Origin: Schistosoma haematobium
Lineage: Eukaryota > Platyhelminthes > Trematoda > Strigeidida > Schistosomatidae
Length of the DNA stretch: 64,000 nucleotides
Direction: 5' to 3'
NCBI RefSeq assembly: GCF_000699445.3
Contig: NC_067197.1
Location: 23,047,809 to 23,111,808, forward strand
Each line of letters opens with the position of its first letter. The first letter of the stretch is position 1. Of the stretch, positions 50,601-61,006 are shown in pieces. The translations under genes and the position numbers were made by a program. The notes under the pieces are model-generated. The model ran no database searches. It saw only the letters and a list, made by a program, of their open reading frames with translations, and was not told where the DNA came from.

Positions 50601-53600
50601 CATTAGTTGACACTGCTGGCAAGTTAACACGTATTCAACCACATCTTTTCTCATGCCCGGCCAGTATGCACTTTGTCGTAGTAAATCCGTCGTTCTTGCA
50701 ATGCCTGTATGTGCTACCTGGTGACACTCGTGTATCACTTTACACCGCCAGCCTTTCGAGATCACAGCCACTCAATTCTCGTCGTCGTCCTGCCAGGTCA
50801 GGACTCCATATGCGTTCACTCTCAGTCGTTCCTTTTGCCGAAGCAGCGTTATTACCTCCTTGTCCATTGTTCGTTCGTCTACGTCTGCTCCCTCTTTTAT
50901 CACTCTGATTACCTCTCAAAGGTTAGGGTCAGCTTTCTGCTGCCGGACGAGTTCTAATGGGTCTCCCTCTAAACTATTCACCGCGTATGCTGTCAATGGA
51001 AGGTCGGCTTCCATGTTTGGTCTTGGCAAGTAATCCGCCATTACGTTTTCTTTTCCTGGAACATGGCCGATACTGAAGTCGTATTCTTGCAGACGTATCA
51101 TCCATCGCGCCAACTTCCCTCGGGGGTCTCTTGCTGTTTTCAACCACTGCAGAGGTTTATGGTCGGTCTCAATGTGAAATCGTCTACCTAAAAGGTACGG
51201 TCTCCATTTTTCTACTGCCCACACGATTGCTAAACACTCCTTTTCGATGGTTGAATACTTCTGTTCAGCGGGTGTGAGGACGCGACTCGCGTATTCCACC
51301 ACTCTATCGGCCTGACTCAACACAGCACCTATACCATGATCGCTCGCGTCTGTTTTCCCGGTTCAGGCAGTCTGAGCGTCGTCTGACGATCGTCTAGCAT
51401 GCTTTTGATTCGGTTGAACGTTTGTTCGGCAGTCTCAGTCCACGTAAACTTGGTGTTGCTCAACAACTTATATAAGGGTGCTGCTATTTCGTTTAAATTC
51501 TTGACACACCGACTGTAGAACGCCGCTCTTCCCAGGAACTGTCTCAACTTCCTTTTCGAATTAGGTACTGCAATATATTTTATGGTAAAAATTTTCTCCA
51601 ACAATGGTTTTATTTCTCCATTTCCCACTTTACGTCCCAACAACGTGACGCTACTTCTCGCTATCTGCGACTTGTCTTTATTAATTCGAAGTCCAAATTC
51701 GTCAGTTCGCTTTAAGACCGCTTCTACATGCTTGATGTGATCTGTTTCTGCCTGACTGTACACAACTACATCGTCGCCATATACCTCGACATTATCTAGA
51801 TTCTTGAGCAGTAGTGTCATTTATCTTCTGAACGTGAACGGCGCACCCTCCAACCCGAACGGCATTCGTTTAAATTGATACTGTTTATCACGTACAGTAA
51901 ACGCTGTCTTGCTTCGGTCGCTCTGTTTTATAGGCAGTTGCCAATAACCTGACCGTAAATCCAGCACTGTAAACACCGTGGCATTCGGTAGTCGATCTAA
52001 TGTTTCCACCACTGTTGGCATTGCACAAGGCTTCAGGTCTGTTATATTATTCAATTCTCTGAAGTCGACACAAAATCTATACTTTCCATTTGGTTTCTTT
52101 ACCAAGAGTATCGGTGAGCTATGTGGGCTGTCCGCTTCCTCAATTATACCTTCTTTCAACATTTCCTGAACCTGACGATTTACCTCAGCCTCTAAATGCA
52201 CCGGGACACGACGTGTTGCAAATGCGTTTACTCGATCGTTCTTTATCGGGATTTCGTGGTTTACTTTGTCACAAAATCCATACGGCTCCCCATCTCCAGT
52301 GAACAGTTTCGCATACTTTTTGCATAACTCGTTAATGTTTGGTTTCTTCGACGAGACATCCGCTGCCACTCTTATTTCAGCCACTTCGCTACTTTCGTGT
52401 ATTGGCAATGAACCATACTTTGTTACCACCTTACCGCTTCTTAAGTCAACTATCGCTTTTACTTCTCTTAGGAAATCTGCTCCTAATATCGGTCTCGATA
52501 AGCTTGTGGTTACCACGAACGGAAAATTTATCTCAGCATCTCCCACTTTTACGGTACTGTTAGATACGCCAAACACTTCTAGCATATGGCCTCCTATAGT
52601 GTGGACAGCTAATGTGCACGGCTTGAGTCTCTTACATTGCTCTTTGCCTATTAACGATACTGCTGCCCCTGTATCGATCAGACAAACTAAATCTCGTTCA
52701 TTTATGTTCACTCTCGTATACACTACCCCTCTGTCTATTAACGCAACAACCCCCAGATTCCTAGGATAGAAAGAACACTCGTTATAACGTCTAAAATATC
52801 TGCGTCTTCGTCTTGTTGGACAGTTTATCTTCCAATGTCCTGTCCCTCCACAAGCGTAACACTTATCGTTCCTTTTATGGTTCACACGTATTGCTGCAAT
52901 CTCATGCTCCAGTTCTTCAATCTTCTTCTCGACATTAATTATCTCCTGCTTTTCGCACCCAACTGGAGCTACTGTTCGCGTCATCAGCTGACGAGTCACC
53001 TTCGCCAGTTCACTGATATCCATCGGTTGTGCTGCGTTCACCAGTTTCAGCTGTTGGGAGACGGTGGCAAGCACACTCTCGATAAACTGCGACGCCAACA
53101 ACTGTGCCTCCGACTCCTCACCCAGACTCGGCAGCGCACGGCATAACAATTTGGTAAGCTCCACAGCCAGCACCAGTGGGTCACCATCGACCGGCAACCT
53201 CGCCAACCAGAACTTCCGCAGTACCTCCTCTCTGTCCACTGGGCTGTTGAACTCCGCCACCAACCGCTCCGTGACTGTCTCCCATGTCGTCTTCCCGCCA
53301 GCACCGTCCAAGCTGTCATATACAGCCTTCGCCCTGCCTCTCAGCAGCGTCCCCAGCCCTTCCAACTTCGCCTTCGGCTCCTTCACTCCCACCAGCTCCG
53401 CCACGGCCTCAAACTCTACCTCTTTCAGGGCTTCTCCATCAAGCATGACTGGGTTGGTGTTCTTCGTGTTGTATTTGAGGATGTTGCTTTAGCCCTTGTG
53501 TATGTTGAGGCCTCCTGCTTCAGAGACTTCTTCTACACTGGTTATCTTGACCTGTATTTGTTGGTGTATATGGGATAGAAGAGCTAGGTCACCTGTGAAG

Positions 53601-55998
53601 TCCAAATCGTCTAGCTGCATCCAACTTGTCCATTATATTCCGTGATTCCCGTCAGATGTAGGGGCCTTCATAATCCAGTCAACCACCAGGAGAAAGAGAA
53701 AGGAAGAGAGTAGGCAGCCTTGTCTTTCTCTGGTCCTCACTTGGAATGCGCCTATCAGCTGCCTTCTATGCACCACTTTGCAGTGTAGTCAGTCGTATGA
53801 TTCCGTATGATGTTGACGAATTTCTGAGCTACTCCATAGTGTCGAAGAAGTTTCCATAATGTTCTCTTCTCCACACTGTCAAATGCTTTCTCATAATCAA
53901 GGAAGTTGATGTATAGTGACGATTTCCATTCAATTGATTGTTCAACGATGATCCGTAGTGTCGTGATTTGGTCTGTTGATCTCGAAGCTGGGCGTCTAAT
54001 GAATCCTTCATTCGGTCTGGAAACACTGTTGAAAACGTTTCCTGGTACCGATAGTAGTGTAATGCCCGTATAGTTCTCACATTTACTCAGATTTTCTTTC
54101 TTTGGTACGTTGGCGAGGTATCCGTCTTTTCAGTCTGTCAGTGGCACTCGTCCTTCCTCCCAAATCTTCCTGAACAGAACGTGGATAGTCTCTGCAGTTC
54201 CTTTCATGTCTGACTCCAGTGCTTCAGTTGGTATAGTGTCTGGTTATGCCGCTTTCGCACTCTTGGTTTGTCTGGTGACCATGCTGTTTTATTCGATCAT
54301 TGGTGGAGTGACATCTATAGGAAGGTCTGTGCGTGCTGCTTCGATGTCTGGTGGACTCAACGAAAGTGGCCTGTTCAGGAGCTCCTCGAATGTTTCAACC
54401 CATCTGTTATACTGTTCTTGAATTTCAGTGATTAGCTTTCCTTTTTTATCCTTGACGGATCCCTCTGATTTACTGCATTTCCCTTCCAGTTTCTTTGTTG
54501 TATCATATTTCCTTCTTTTGGAGCTTTTTCCTCTGATCGATTGCAGTCTCTCGTAGAACTGATCTTTATCGTCACCGTTGCTATCATTGTTATTATTTAT
54601 TTAAACACATAAATACTGGTACAAAGGGGCACCGAATACATATGCGCCATACAATGGGACCACACCCGGAGCCTTTAGACCTAAATGTCTAGTCCACAAG
54701 GCAGTTGAGCAACGTCAGTTGGTGCAGTCCCATGGTAGCCGCTGACCAATAATAGGTTAATACGCCTTTTGTTCCTTATCATGGACAGGACTAACTGAAG
54801 AATTACTGTTGTATTCTACAAGAGTTCTCTTATAGATATTGCACAAAATATTTTTTTAAGCTTTGCTTGTAAAACCCTATATCATCTTTTTATTTCAGGA
54901 CGGAAGCGTTAAACTATGGAGTTTAGATAATGAAGAACCTTTGGCCGATATCGAAGGTCACGCACCTCATCGAGTATCCCGCTTAGCTTTCCATCCTTCT
55001 GGACGCTTCCTAGCAACTACGTGCTTCGACCACTCGTGGCGCTTATGGGATTTAGAGGCTTGTGAAGAAATTTTACATCAGGAAGGTCATTCTAAGCCGG
55101 TATATGATGTAGTTTTCCACCCTGATGGCTCCTTAGCTCTAACCACTGGTTTAGATGGATATGCTCGTGTTTGGGACTTACGAACAGGCCGTTGCATTAT
55201 GTTCCTAGAAGGTCACCTTGAAGAGTTGCTGGGTGCAGATGTAGCTGATAATGGTTATCATGCAGCCACTTCTAGTGCAGATAACACTGTTCGTATTTGG
55301 GATTTACGACAACAACAAGCAATCTATGTAATACCAGCTCACACAAGTGTTGTAAGCAGCGTGCGATTCGAATGTAAGTTGATTATTTCAGAGGAATTTC
55401 TGGCAGTATTGCTGGCCAACTTCCAGATAATTGTAGGATGAGCATTTCGTAGGTATGAATTTATTTAATCAAATTGATTGCTCTATCACATTACTAATAC
55501 TAGGTCGCGTAATTATAGTTCGAAAAAGCTATTCACTCACTTTTTCCTGACCATTGCTATTTATATGTGAAATTATTTATGGATGAAACCGGAAATATTT
55601 GTTTTTGACTAGATCGACGAGAATGCAGTTCACTAACTTCTCACAAGTTTATGCACTAGGATAAACTCTACTTTCTATTCCAAGATTGTCGATACTACTC
55701 AGTTCCATTACGGTTTTAACTTGTTGAGTCGCGATTTCTGAGAAAAGTTGTGATCTGAAAGCCGAATATCATGCTTTCTACTTTTGTTCTATTCACAGCA
55801 CGCAACTGCAACTATATTGTTACCAGTTCGTTTGACAAAACAACCAAAATTTGGGGTCATCCTATCTGGACACCTATCAAAACCCTCGAAGGACATAACA
55901 GTAAAGTTGTTTATGCAGATATTTCACCAGACAATAAGTACATTGCAACCTGTTCCCACGACCTAACTTATAAACTGTGGAGTAGAGAAGCAAATTGA
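41671..55998 (+). CDS. PRPF4: U4/U6 small nuclear ribonucleoprotein Prp4
   Basis: Eight exons join in phase: 41671-41737, 45323-45393, 46260-46332, 47114-47286, 47988-48164, 49003-49245, 54899-55373 and 55799-55998. They give 492 residues; human PRPF4 has 522. The PRP4 motif spans residues about 35-85 ([39 protein letters not shown]); [16 protein letters not shown] follows at about 132-147. A C-terminal seven-blade WD40 propeller includes [74 protein letters not shown] and DKTTKIW. The protein scaffolds U4/U6 with PRPF3 and PPIH in the spliceosomal tri-snRNP. ATG 41671 is the first after an in-frame TGA at 41653 in the same exon, which starts at 41620. The N-terminus is shorter than in vertebrates. 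Introns 1, 3, 4 and 6 hold repeats; intron 6 holds a gypsy element. Confidence 0.95.
42405..42485 (-). repeat. tRNA-like relic
   Basis: The minus strand has an A-box-like TTAGCTTAGTGGTTAAATC and a B-box-like GTTCAAAACCCGC about 40 bases downstream. Acceptor and anticodon stems do not pair properly, so it is a decayed tRNA pseudogene or SINE head, not a functional tRNA. Confidence 0.4.
42779..43972 (+). mobile_element. RTE-type LINE, family 2, copy C (5'-truncated)
   Basis: This lies in PRPF4 intron 1. It begins inside the RT ([20 protein letters not shown]), has [10 protein letters not shown] in place of YADD, the same frame change before [13 protein letters not shown] as copies A and B, then a long readable tail ([53 protein letters not shown]). 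A small deletion follows. The 3' end is GTCCTACGTTGTAGC plus four to five TGAC units, the best-preserved RTE tail in the window. Confidence 0.88.
44775..44845 (-). ncRNA. Hammerhead ribozyme relic, probably inactive
   Basis: On the minus strand: stem I strand ACATCCAG, core CTGATGA (44818-44824), stem II GTCC-CAAGTA-GGAC (44804-44817), then GAGA (44800-44803) where GAAA is required, a short ACGC/GCGT stem III, GTT at the cleavage triplet, and CTGTATTCC to close stem I with mismatches. The known schistosome Sm-alpha ribozyme has GAAA and GTC with CTGGATTCC. The core A-to-G change should abolish self-cleavage. Confidence 0.65.
44775..45005 (-). repeat. Sm-alpha-type SINE relic with hammerhead domain
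   Basis: The 44775-44845 end carries a hammerhead-like sequence on the minus strand (separate entry). The adjoining bases to about 45005 are non-coding and read like the body of the hammerhead SINE known from schistosomes. The far boundary is uncertain because a further repeat-like stretch continues towards 45260. Confidence 0.6.
45006..45260. repeat. Possible dispersed repeat in PRPF4 intron 1
   Basis: This GC-richer stretch runs up to 60 bases before PRPF4 exon 2. An open frame ([20 protein letters not shown]...) crosses it but is not splice-compatible with PRPF4 phase and not conserved in Prp4. I read it as repeat-derived intron sequence. Confidence 0.3.
46445..46740 (-). mobile_element. 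RTE family 1, 3'-end fragment
   Basis: This lies in PRPF4 intron 3. It shares AGGATTCCAAGTTAGCACTT and GAAGCTGGTTTGTTCTCTCCC with 12591-12740 and is antisense to 2250-2500 of the family 1 copy (GGGAGAGAACAAACCAG, CACTTGGAATTCT). Frames are broken. Confidence 0.7.
47575..47720 (-). repeat. Dispersed repeat tail (shared with 19720-20215 and 54592-54755)
   Basis: The plus strand reads TTTATTTGAACACATAAATA then GGTAAAAGGGGCACCGAATA and ATGCGCCACACAATTC, matching the 54592-54755 copy almost base for base at the start. It lies in PRPF4 intron 4. Confidence 0.6.
49337..49650 (-). repeat. 3' LTR of the gypsy element
   Basis: On the minus strand it starts TGTGGTGCGTGCTACTTATA, directly downstream of the integrase C-terminus (the pol frame ends inside it with DISSI*), and ends near CTCCTTCACTA. 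It aligns with the solo LTR 38409-38679. Confidence 0.75.
49611..50771 (-). pseudogene. Integrase of the gypsy element
   Basis: The N-terminal zinc-binding HHCC motif is visible ([10 protein letters not shown]...LTCQQC). The catalytic core has the D,D-35-E triad: DVMGPF, TDQGPC and E in GLTERNN, with exactly 35 residues between the second D and E. The frame stops near 50055 after [11 protein letters not shown] and reopens in the same frame ([12 protein letters not shown]...) with [11 protein letters not shown] and [19 protein letters not shown], the GPY/F-type C-terminal module. Active-site residues are all present. Only the internal stop and the missing upstream continuity disable it. Confidence 0.9.
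50916..51820 (-). pseudogene. Reverse transcriptase C-terminus and RNase H of the gypsy element
   Basis: The frame opens after the stop at 51821-51823 with [19 protein letters not shown] (YGDD catalytic box), then [31 protein letters not shown] and [16 protein letters not shown] frameshift near 51325 moves to [14 protein letters not shown] (start of RNase H), [32 protein letters not shown] and [20 protein letters not shown]. RNase H residues D, E and D are visible. Confidence 0.9.
51821..53446 (-). pseudogene. Gag-protease-reverse transcriptase N-terminus of the gypsy element, with LINE-derived start
   Basis: The 541-codon frame reads gag core ([30 protein letters not shown]), a CCHC knuckle [14 protein letters not shown], an arginine-rich run, protease [14 protein letters not shown] and PILGADFL, then RT blocks [57 protein letters not shown] and [11 protein letters not shown]. 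It ends at a stop before YGDD. The first residues ([11 protein letters not shown]) are not gag: they match the LDGDLEDVK segment of the adjoining RTE LINE. The true gag start is lost. Confidence 0.9.
53411..54590 (-). mobile_element. RTE family 1 fragment fused to the gypsy element
   Basis: The minus strand carries family 1 sequence: the region before RT block 1 (54150-54480), NRMKDFVDAQL-like [14 protein letters not shown] near 53990, the [18 protein letters not shown] region near 53880, and [10 protein letters not shown] at the junction. Related to 521-2558 and 12591-13500. Frames are broken. Confidence 0.8.
54592..54755 (-). repeat. Dispersed repeat tail abutting the RTE fragment
   Basis: The plus strand begins TATTTATTTAAACACATAAA and runs through GGGGCACCGAATACATATGC, GCCTTTAGACCTAAATGTC and GCAGTCCCATGG. 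It is the inverted version of the end of 19720-20215 and matches 47575-47720. Confidence 0.65.
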
Positions 55999-56169
55999 TC
56001 CTCATTGTTACAACATATGTTAATAATATTTCTATAATACATTGTAAAATAATTCAATTATACACTCATGGTTCTGATTTCTAAATTTGACTATTCAGCG
56101 ACTTAGTATTGTTTTCCTAGAAACTTGACGTTTAGGTTTGGGGCGAACACGTCTGGATTCTTCAAACCA

Positions 56170-56375
56170 TCACGTACAATGTCACCTGGCATACAATTAG
56201 ATTAATAGACTGGGGACCAACGAACCGAGACGTGGCACTAGCCCGTGAAATCACTGATCATCGGTCTGCGCCATGTCCGTATGCCCAAACTCTTTGGTCA
56301 GGGCCCACACAATCGCAATGAATAGTCGGTCAGTGACATGTTGGCCTTCATTCTTAGTCCCTCTCCTAAGCCTTC
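56170..56375 (+). mobile_element. Old RTE family 2 3' relic
   Basis: The plus strand reads GDQRTETWH*PVKSLI, RHVRMPKLFGQGPHNRNE, which corresponds to [35 protein letters not shown] in copy C. It is heavily diverged and starts about 170 bases after the PRPF4 stop. Confidence 0.55.
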
Positions 56376-58239
56376 AGTTAGTTAACGATTTCTGTCCATC
56401 AATTGTCGTTGCTCGTTTCTAACTATAATTTCGACGTTTTCATTGTTGTCAGTATTGTTCTTTTTTGTATGATTTCCTTATACTCTGCTGACAAAAGGTT
56501 CAACGACTTGAAAACCAGTTGCACACTCACGTCAAGTTGTGCGTCGCTACTGACTAACTTATATTCAAATACTGAGTCGGGAATCACCCAACTACATTTC
56601 CCACGGCTTTTCAACTGTTAACTAATTTTCTTTCTTAGTCTTCTTCTAGCCCAGGAAATTTAACTTAGTTTCGGGACAAAACCTATTTCCTTAACTTATC
56701 GAATATCTGCAGTTTACTTAAATATATCATAAGATAACTCAAATCAGCACAAGATTATTTGCAAATCGTGTCCGAGGTTTAAAGGAATATGAGTACTGGA
56801 TGATCTTCATTTAAATATCAAGAAAAGAATATCTAAATGTTATTGGTTTCTTTCTATTAATGCCCAAAGTATTTTTAAACGATTTTAACATAAAACGAAT
56901 AACCCTTATAGTTCTCAGTTAAAAAAATACCCATTCTGAAATAGATAACTTCTCTTAAACTATACAAATAATACTGCACATTAGGTTATTGACAGATGAT
57001 TCAAAATCACTGATCAAAGTATTTAACTAAAGAGTTTCATCTAAAGAATCCAGTAAATGGATTTTTATAATGTGGAAAAAGGATACAAACCAGTATAACA
57101 GATGAATAACAAATATATCAACAAAATGCACTTCCAAAAATAACCGGAAGAACAGTAAATCAAATGAAAATGAAAAGTACACAAATAACATCTACATGCA
57201 ATACTGTTGAATGTACAACGCATTATGATTATTACAGTAAAAAAAACAAACTTTCCTTGCATGTTTTGAAAATAACCACACCGAATTCAGAAATTGCACT
57301 AATTTTAAGATGTGGAGGAATTTTCGTTTAAGCAAGGAGTAAAAGTTAGGAGAATCCTCCAAACACACTGTTAATACTGCACAGGAGTTTGATTCATGTA
57401 AATTGAAAAACTTTGATAAAATACAAATGCGGGTGCTACAAATTATTTTGCATGATAAACAAGTATAAGACAAAAACAACATGATAATTTATGCCGTGAA
57501 CCTGATGCAGAAAAATCTATAGGAAAATTAACACTCTGTCAATAGGCGCAGTGATTGGAATAAACAAAGTAACGTACGTGTTGTAACAGAAAAATTATAT
57601 GAAAAAATGGAAGCGAAACTAATATTGCAGGATGAGGTGAATCAGGTCATGGGTTGAAATATTCGCGTTGAGCGAATGAGACTAGAATGGGTAACCCTGA
57701 AATCAACGAGTTATTCAAATTCACTGATATATATATAGATATATATATAGCATATTCAAAGAAGGGAACGAGAAGACAAATTTTTAGATCAGAGTGGCCG
57801 GCACTTCTTGTAATATCATAGATTCAGAAGTGGCATGATTTGTACCGGAGATGGATGTTCTTTTGAAATCTAATGTTGAACTAGCTACACTGGTGTCCAG
57901 ATTCAAACACTCAGATTTCTGTCTGAGATTTTGGATTTGACTGATTCCCAGCAGTAATCGTGCTGCATCAACAGCCGTCTGTTTACTAATACAAATAAAT
58001 AAATAAAAAAAAGTAAAATTTCACTCGATATTGCAAGGTATGGACACAACTTTATTGTCAAGCAACTAAAATTGGTGACCACATTGCAACTTTCAGCACT
58101 GAAGACTGAGACATATAACATTGCTAACAGTAAGTTTTCCAATGATACACCTGCAGATAAAGCACATGTCCAAAAAAGATAAAAACTCACAAGTTTAACA
58201 GTGACATGAAAACAAGACTTGTATATTTCAGTGAGATCA
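56376..58239. other. Intergenic region with a small AT microsatellite
   Basis: AT-rich DNA without a recognised gene. A (TA)n/GATA tract lies at about 57727-57750. Open frames such as 57903-58388 on the minus strand overlap the start of the LINE copy B and are antisense to it. Confidence 0.4.
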
Positions 58240-60905
58240 TGAACCGATCTAAGTTCTGTCACCTTTGGAAACCTGGACGGGCGTCTCGTCCCAGTACGCG
58301 ACTCCGGCTGTGGTGCGCATCCGCAACTTCGCACTCGTGCGCGAAACACTATCTCAAGTCTACTGAAACCTCGCTTCAAAGTACACATTCAAGACTTCAA
58401 TGTACGTACCCTATGTCAAATCGATCAGCAGACATCCTTGACTAAGAATCTCATAGAATTGTTGTATGCTGTCTCCGAAACACATAAAGATTCCTAGTGT
58501 GTTCAACTCACCTGACCTCGCCGAAACAGGGAGCCGACGAGACACGCCCTCCGTTCATCTGGCGACCCAATGGTAAATTCTCTTGAACTGGCAGGTGTAG
58601 ACACAGCACTAAGTATGATCTTTCTGCCTACCACTCCCCACTGACTGCAACCCGGATGACGTAAAAGATGAATTTTACAGAAAGCTTTCTGAACTACTTC
58701 AAAAACCTAAACACTCAGAAATAGTGCACGTAGCAGGTGGCTTTAATGCACATTAGGTAGCTTAAACCAAGAAAGAAGGCATTTAAGTGGGTATTTTGGT
58801 ATTCCCGTTCAGTGAACAGGTAATGGTGACCGTCTGTTGCAACTGTGCTCAGACAATCGCTTATTTTTAGCAAGCACTGATTTTAAACATGAGGAGAGAC
58901 ATCGTCTAGAATGGCGAACCTTTGCACTAAACCAACGACAGACTCAAATAGACGACTGAAGTCACAGTAAGGTAATTCCGAAAACGAGGATGACCGAGAT
59001 AACGCTTGGGAAGCTATATGAACAACTGTTGAAACAACAGCGACATCTATTAGTGATTTGATCTAAAGGGTCATGAAAAACCAGTTGATTTCCGCGACAT
59101 AAAATCTCGTAAACTTTTACCAAAATGCTAGTAACATGACGAGCGAAAATATATCAGATGTAGGTTAACCAAAAGTCTACAAGACGATCGTGAGTAGCGG
59201 TGGGCGACGAAAGCAAACAAGATGGAAAAGACAGCGGCTGTAGGTAACACAAAATAGCTTTTCAGACTAATAAAAGAAACTAGAATTAAAAAATCAAGTG
59301 TACGTGAGAGTTTCAGCAAAAGAGGTCACTCTTATCCGCTCGTTTATAGTGATTATCGGAACACTAGGGAGCAGTTCATTTGACCTTCAGCTACTCTATA
59401 GCTACCCACCATTCCCAAACAGCCTGAATAGAACATTGATATGTTTCCTACCAACTCTAGTTGAAGTTCAAAAAGTTATAACTAATCTGAAACGAGGAAG
59501 AGTAGCGGATTCAAATGGATCTACTCCAGAGGTCTCTAAGGATGGTGGTCCAGCTTTAGCGATTAGGTTGACTAATATTTTAACTAGGGAATTGGACGTA
59601 ATCCCATCTGACTGGTCGTAATCACTGATCGACCAAATATATAAGTGGTCTAAACCATCCTGTGTACCTCAGAAGTACAAAAACTTTGTGAGAGCTCTTT
59701 ACTCAACCAGTCAGTCAGTCAGTAACAACGTAGAACTTCGTACGCACGTACTCAACCACGACTAATCGAGTCGAACCTTATGGTGAGCTGTCATCTGATT
59801 TTGTAACCTCAAGTGGTATCCGTCAAGGTTGTCCACTATCGCTATTTTTGTTCAACTTCATTGTAGACATACTAATGGGAATAACGTTCTCGTCGTCTGA
59901 ATTTTCGGACATTGATCTCCTTCCAGGAGGTCCACTTATCGACTTAGAATACGAAGATAACATAGTCTTGTTTGATGAAGACGCTAATAAAATGCAGTCT
60001 TTTGATAGCGCTGGCCAACAATGCCAGAATGTTTGGGATGCGCTTCTCCCCATCTAAATGCAAGTTGTTGCTTCAGGACTGGTCTGCGTCAACACTTGAA
60101 CTAAGGATACGATGTGAAGTAATCGAACGCGCCCACAACTCCACGTATCTTGGAAGTCTGATCAGCTTAATGGGTTGGTATTTGATGAAATTTCAGCACG
60201 GATTCAGAATGCTCGTTTGGCTTTTACCAACTTACGTCACCTATGACGAATGCGAGATATTCGGGACGAGTATAGTGCGCTGCAGTTCGTTCTGTTCTAC
60301 TTTACGGCTGCGAAACGTGGCCATTAAGAGTAGAAGATACTCTTGAGCTACCAGTATTCGACCACAGATGCCTTAGAAATATTGCTCTCATCTTCTGGGA
60401 TCACCGGGTACGTAATAGTGAGGTTAGACGCAAAGCATTAGGGAATGATGATAAATCAGTTGATGAGGTTGTGAATCTTCATCGACTGATATGTTTGGGC
60501 CACGTGCTACGTATGCCTGAACACCGATTACCACGACGCGCATTGCTGACTGGTGTTGAGGATGGTTGGAAGAAAGTTGAGGGCAGCCGAACCAAAACGT
60601 GGCATTGGTCTATAAAGTCATTAACTTCTAGTCTGAGCCATGTTGGTAGATGCAGACTACTTGGTTGGAACTCGCATGACTCTCGTAACCAATGGTTGGG
60701 ACTCTGGGTGACATGTCAGAATCGATCACAACGGTGTAGGTGTATACACTCTGTCTTCCCTCAAACTAAGAGATTAAAATTATTTCATATCTTTCTTTCT
60801 ACGTACTAATTCTTTTTTCCTGTATCATGTCCTTGTATGAAATCTTCCTTACTTAGACGTAAGCATATATGTGCCTGGTCCTACGTCGTAGTTGACTGAT
60901 TAGTT
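58240..60905 (+). mobile_element. RTE-type LINE, family 2, copy B (longest copy)
   Basis: This copy reaches into the endonuclease: IQDFNVRTLCQ near 58390, VSETHKDS, and AGGFNAH near 58735, where the catalytic GDFNA motif has G for D. The RT part shows RGRVADSNGSTPEVSKDG near 59500, SGIRQGCPLSLFLFNF, LEYEDNIVLF (YEDN for YADD), the [13 protein letters not shown] frame change and the C-terminal GWKKVEGSRTKTWHWS block. It ends CCTACGTCGTAGTTGACTGA near 60900. The part before 59770 is clearly diverged from copy A; the part after it is almost identical to A. Confidence 0.88.
59710..59748 (-). mobile_element. 39-bp RTE 3'-tail insertion with 10-bp target duplication
   Basis: On the minus strand the insert reads GAAGTTCTACGTTGTTACTG and then TGAC repeats, the same 3' terminus as the nested element at 25495. 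It is flanked by TACTCAACCA at 59700-59709 and 59749-59758. It is a complete but extremely 5'-truncated LINE insertion inside copy B. Confidence 0.8.
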
Positions 60906-61006
60906 GCCATTTTTGTGATATTAGAAACTAATTATTTGAGATTTTATACAATATGACTGACTTGAAACAGATATATACTCACTTAAAAAACTAGGGATTT
61001 AAAATA

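Larger units (their letters stand above)
49337..53410 (-). mobile_element. Ty3/gypsy-type LTR retrotransposon lacking its 5' end
   Basis: The element lies in PRPF4 intron 6 in reverse orientation. Order on the minus strand: gag with a CCHC zinc knuckle, protease (DTGA), reverse transcriptase (YGDD), RNase H, then integrase. This is the gypsy gene order. The 3' LTR is 49337-49650. The 5' LTR and gag start are absent; the element runs straight into an RTE LINE fragment at 53410/53411. One nonsense codon at 51821-51823, a frameshift near 51325 and stops near 50913 and 50055 break pol. A solo LTR of the same family is at 38409-38679. Confidence 0.92.

Noticed and set aside
52266..52769. 167-residue plus-strand open frame
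   Set aside because: It is the antisense shadow of the gypsy gag-protease frame, which carries all the motifs.
57727..57750. AT repeat as a CRISPR-like or structured array
   Set aside because: It is a short TA/GATA microsatellite. No repeat-spacer structure occurs anywhere in the window and the genome is eukaryotic.
57903..58388. 161-residue minus-strand open frame
   Set aside because: It is antisense to the 5' part of RTE copy B in its first half and AT-rich noise in the second. No motif or splice support.
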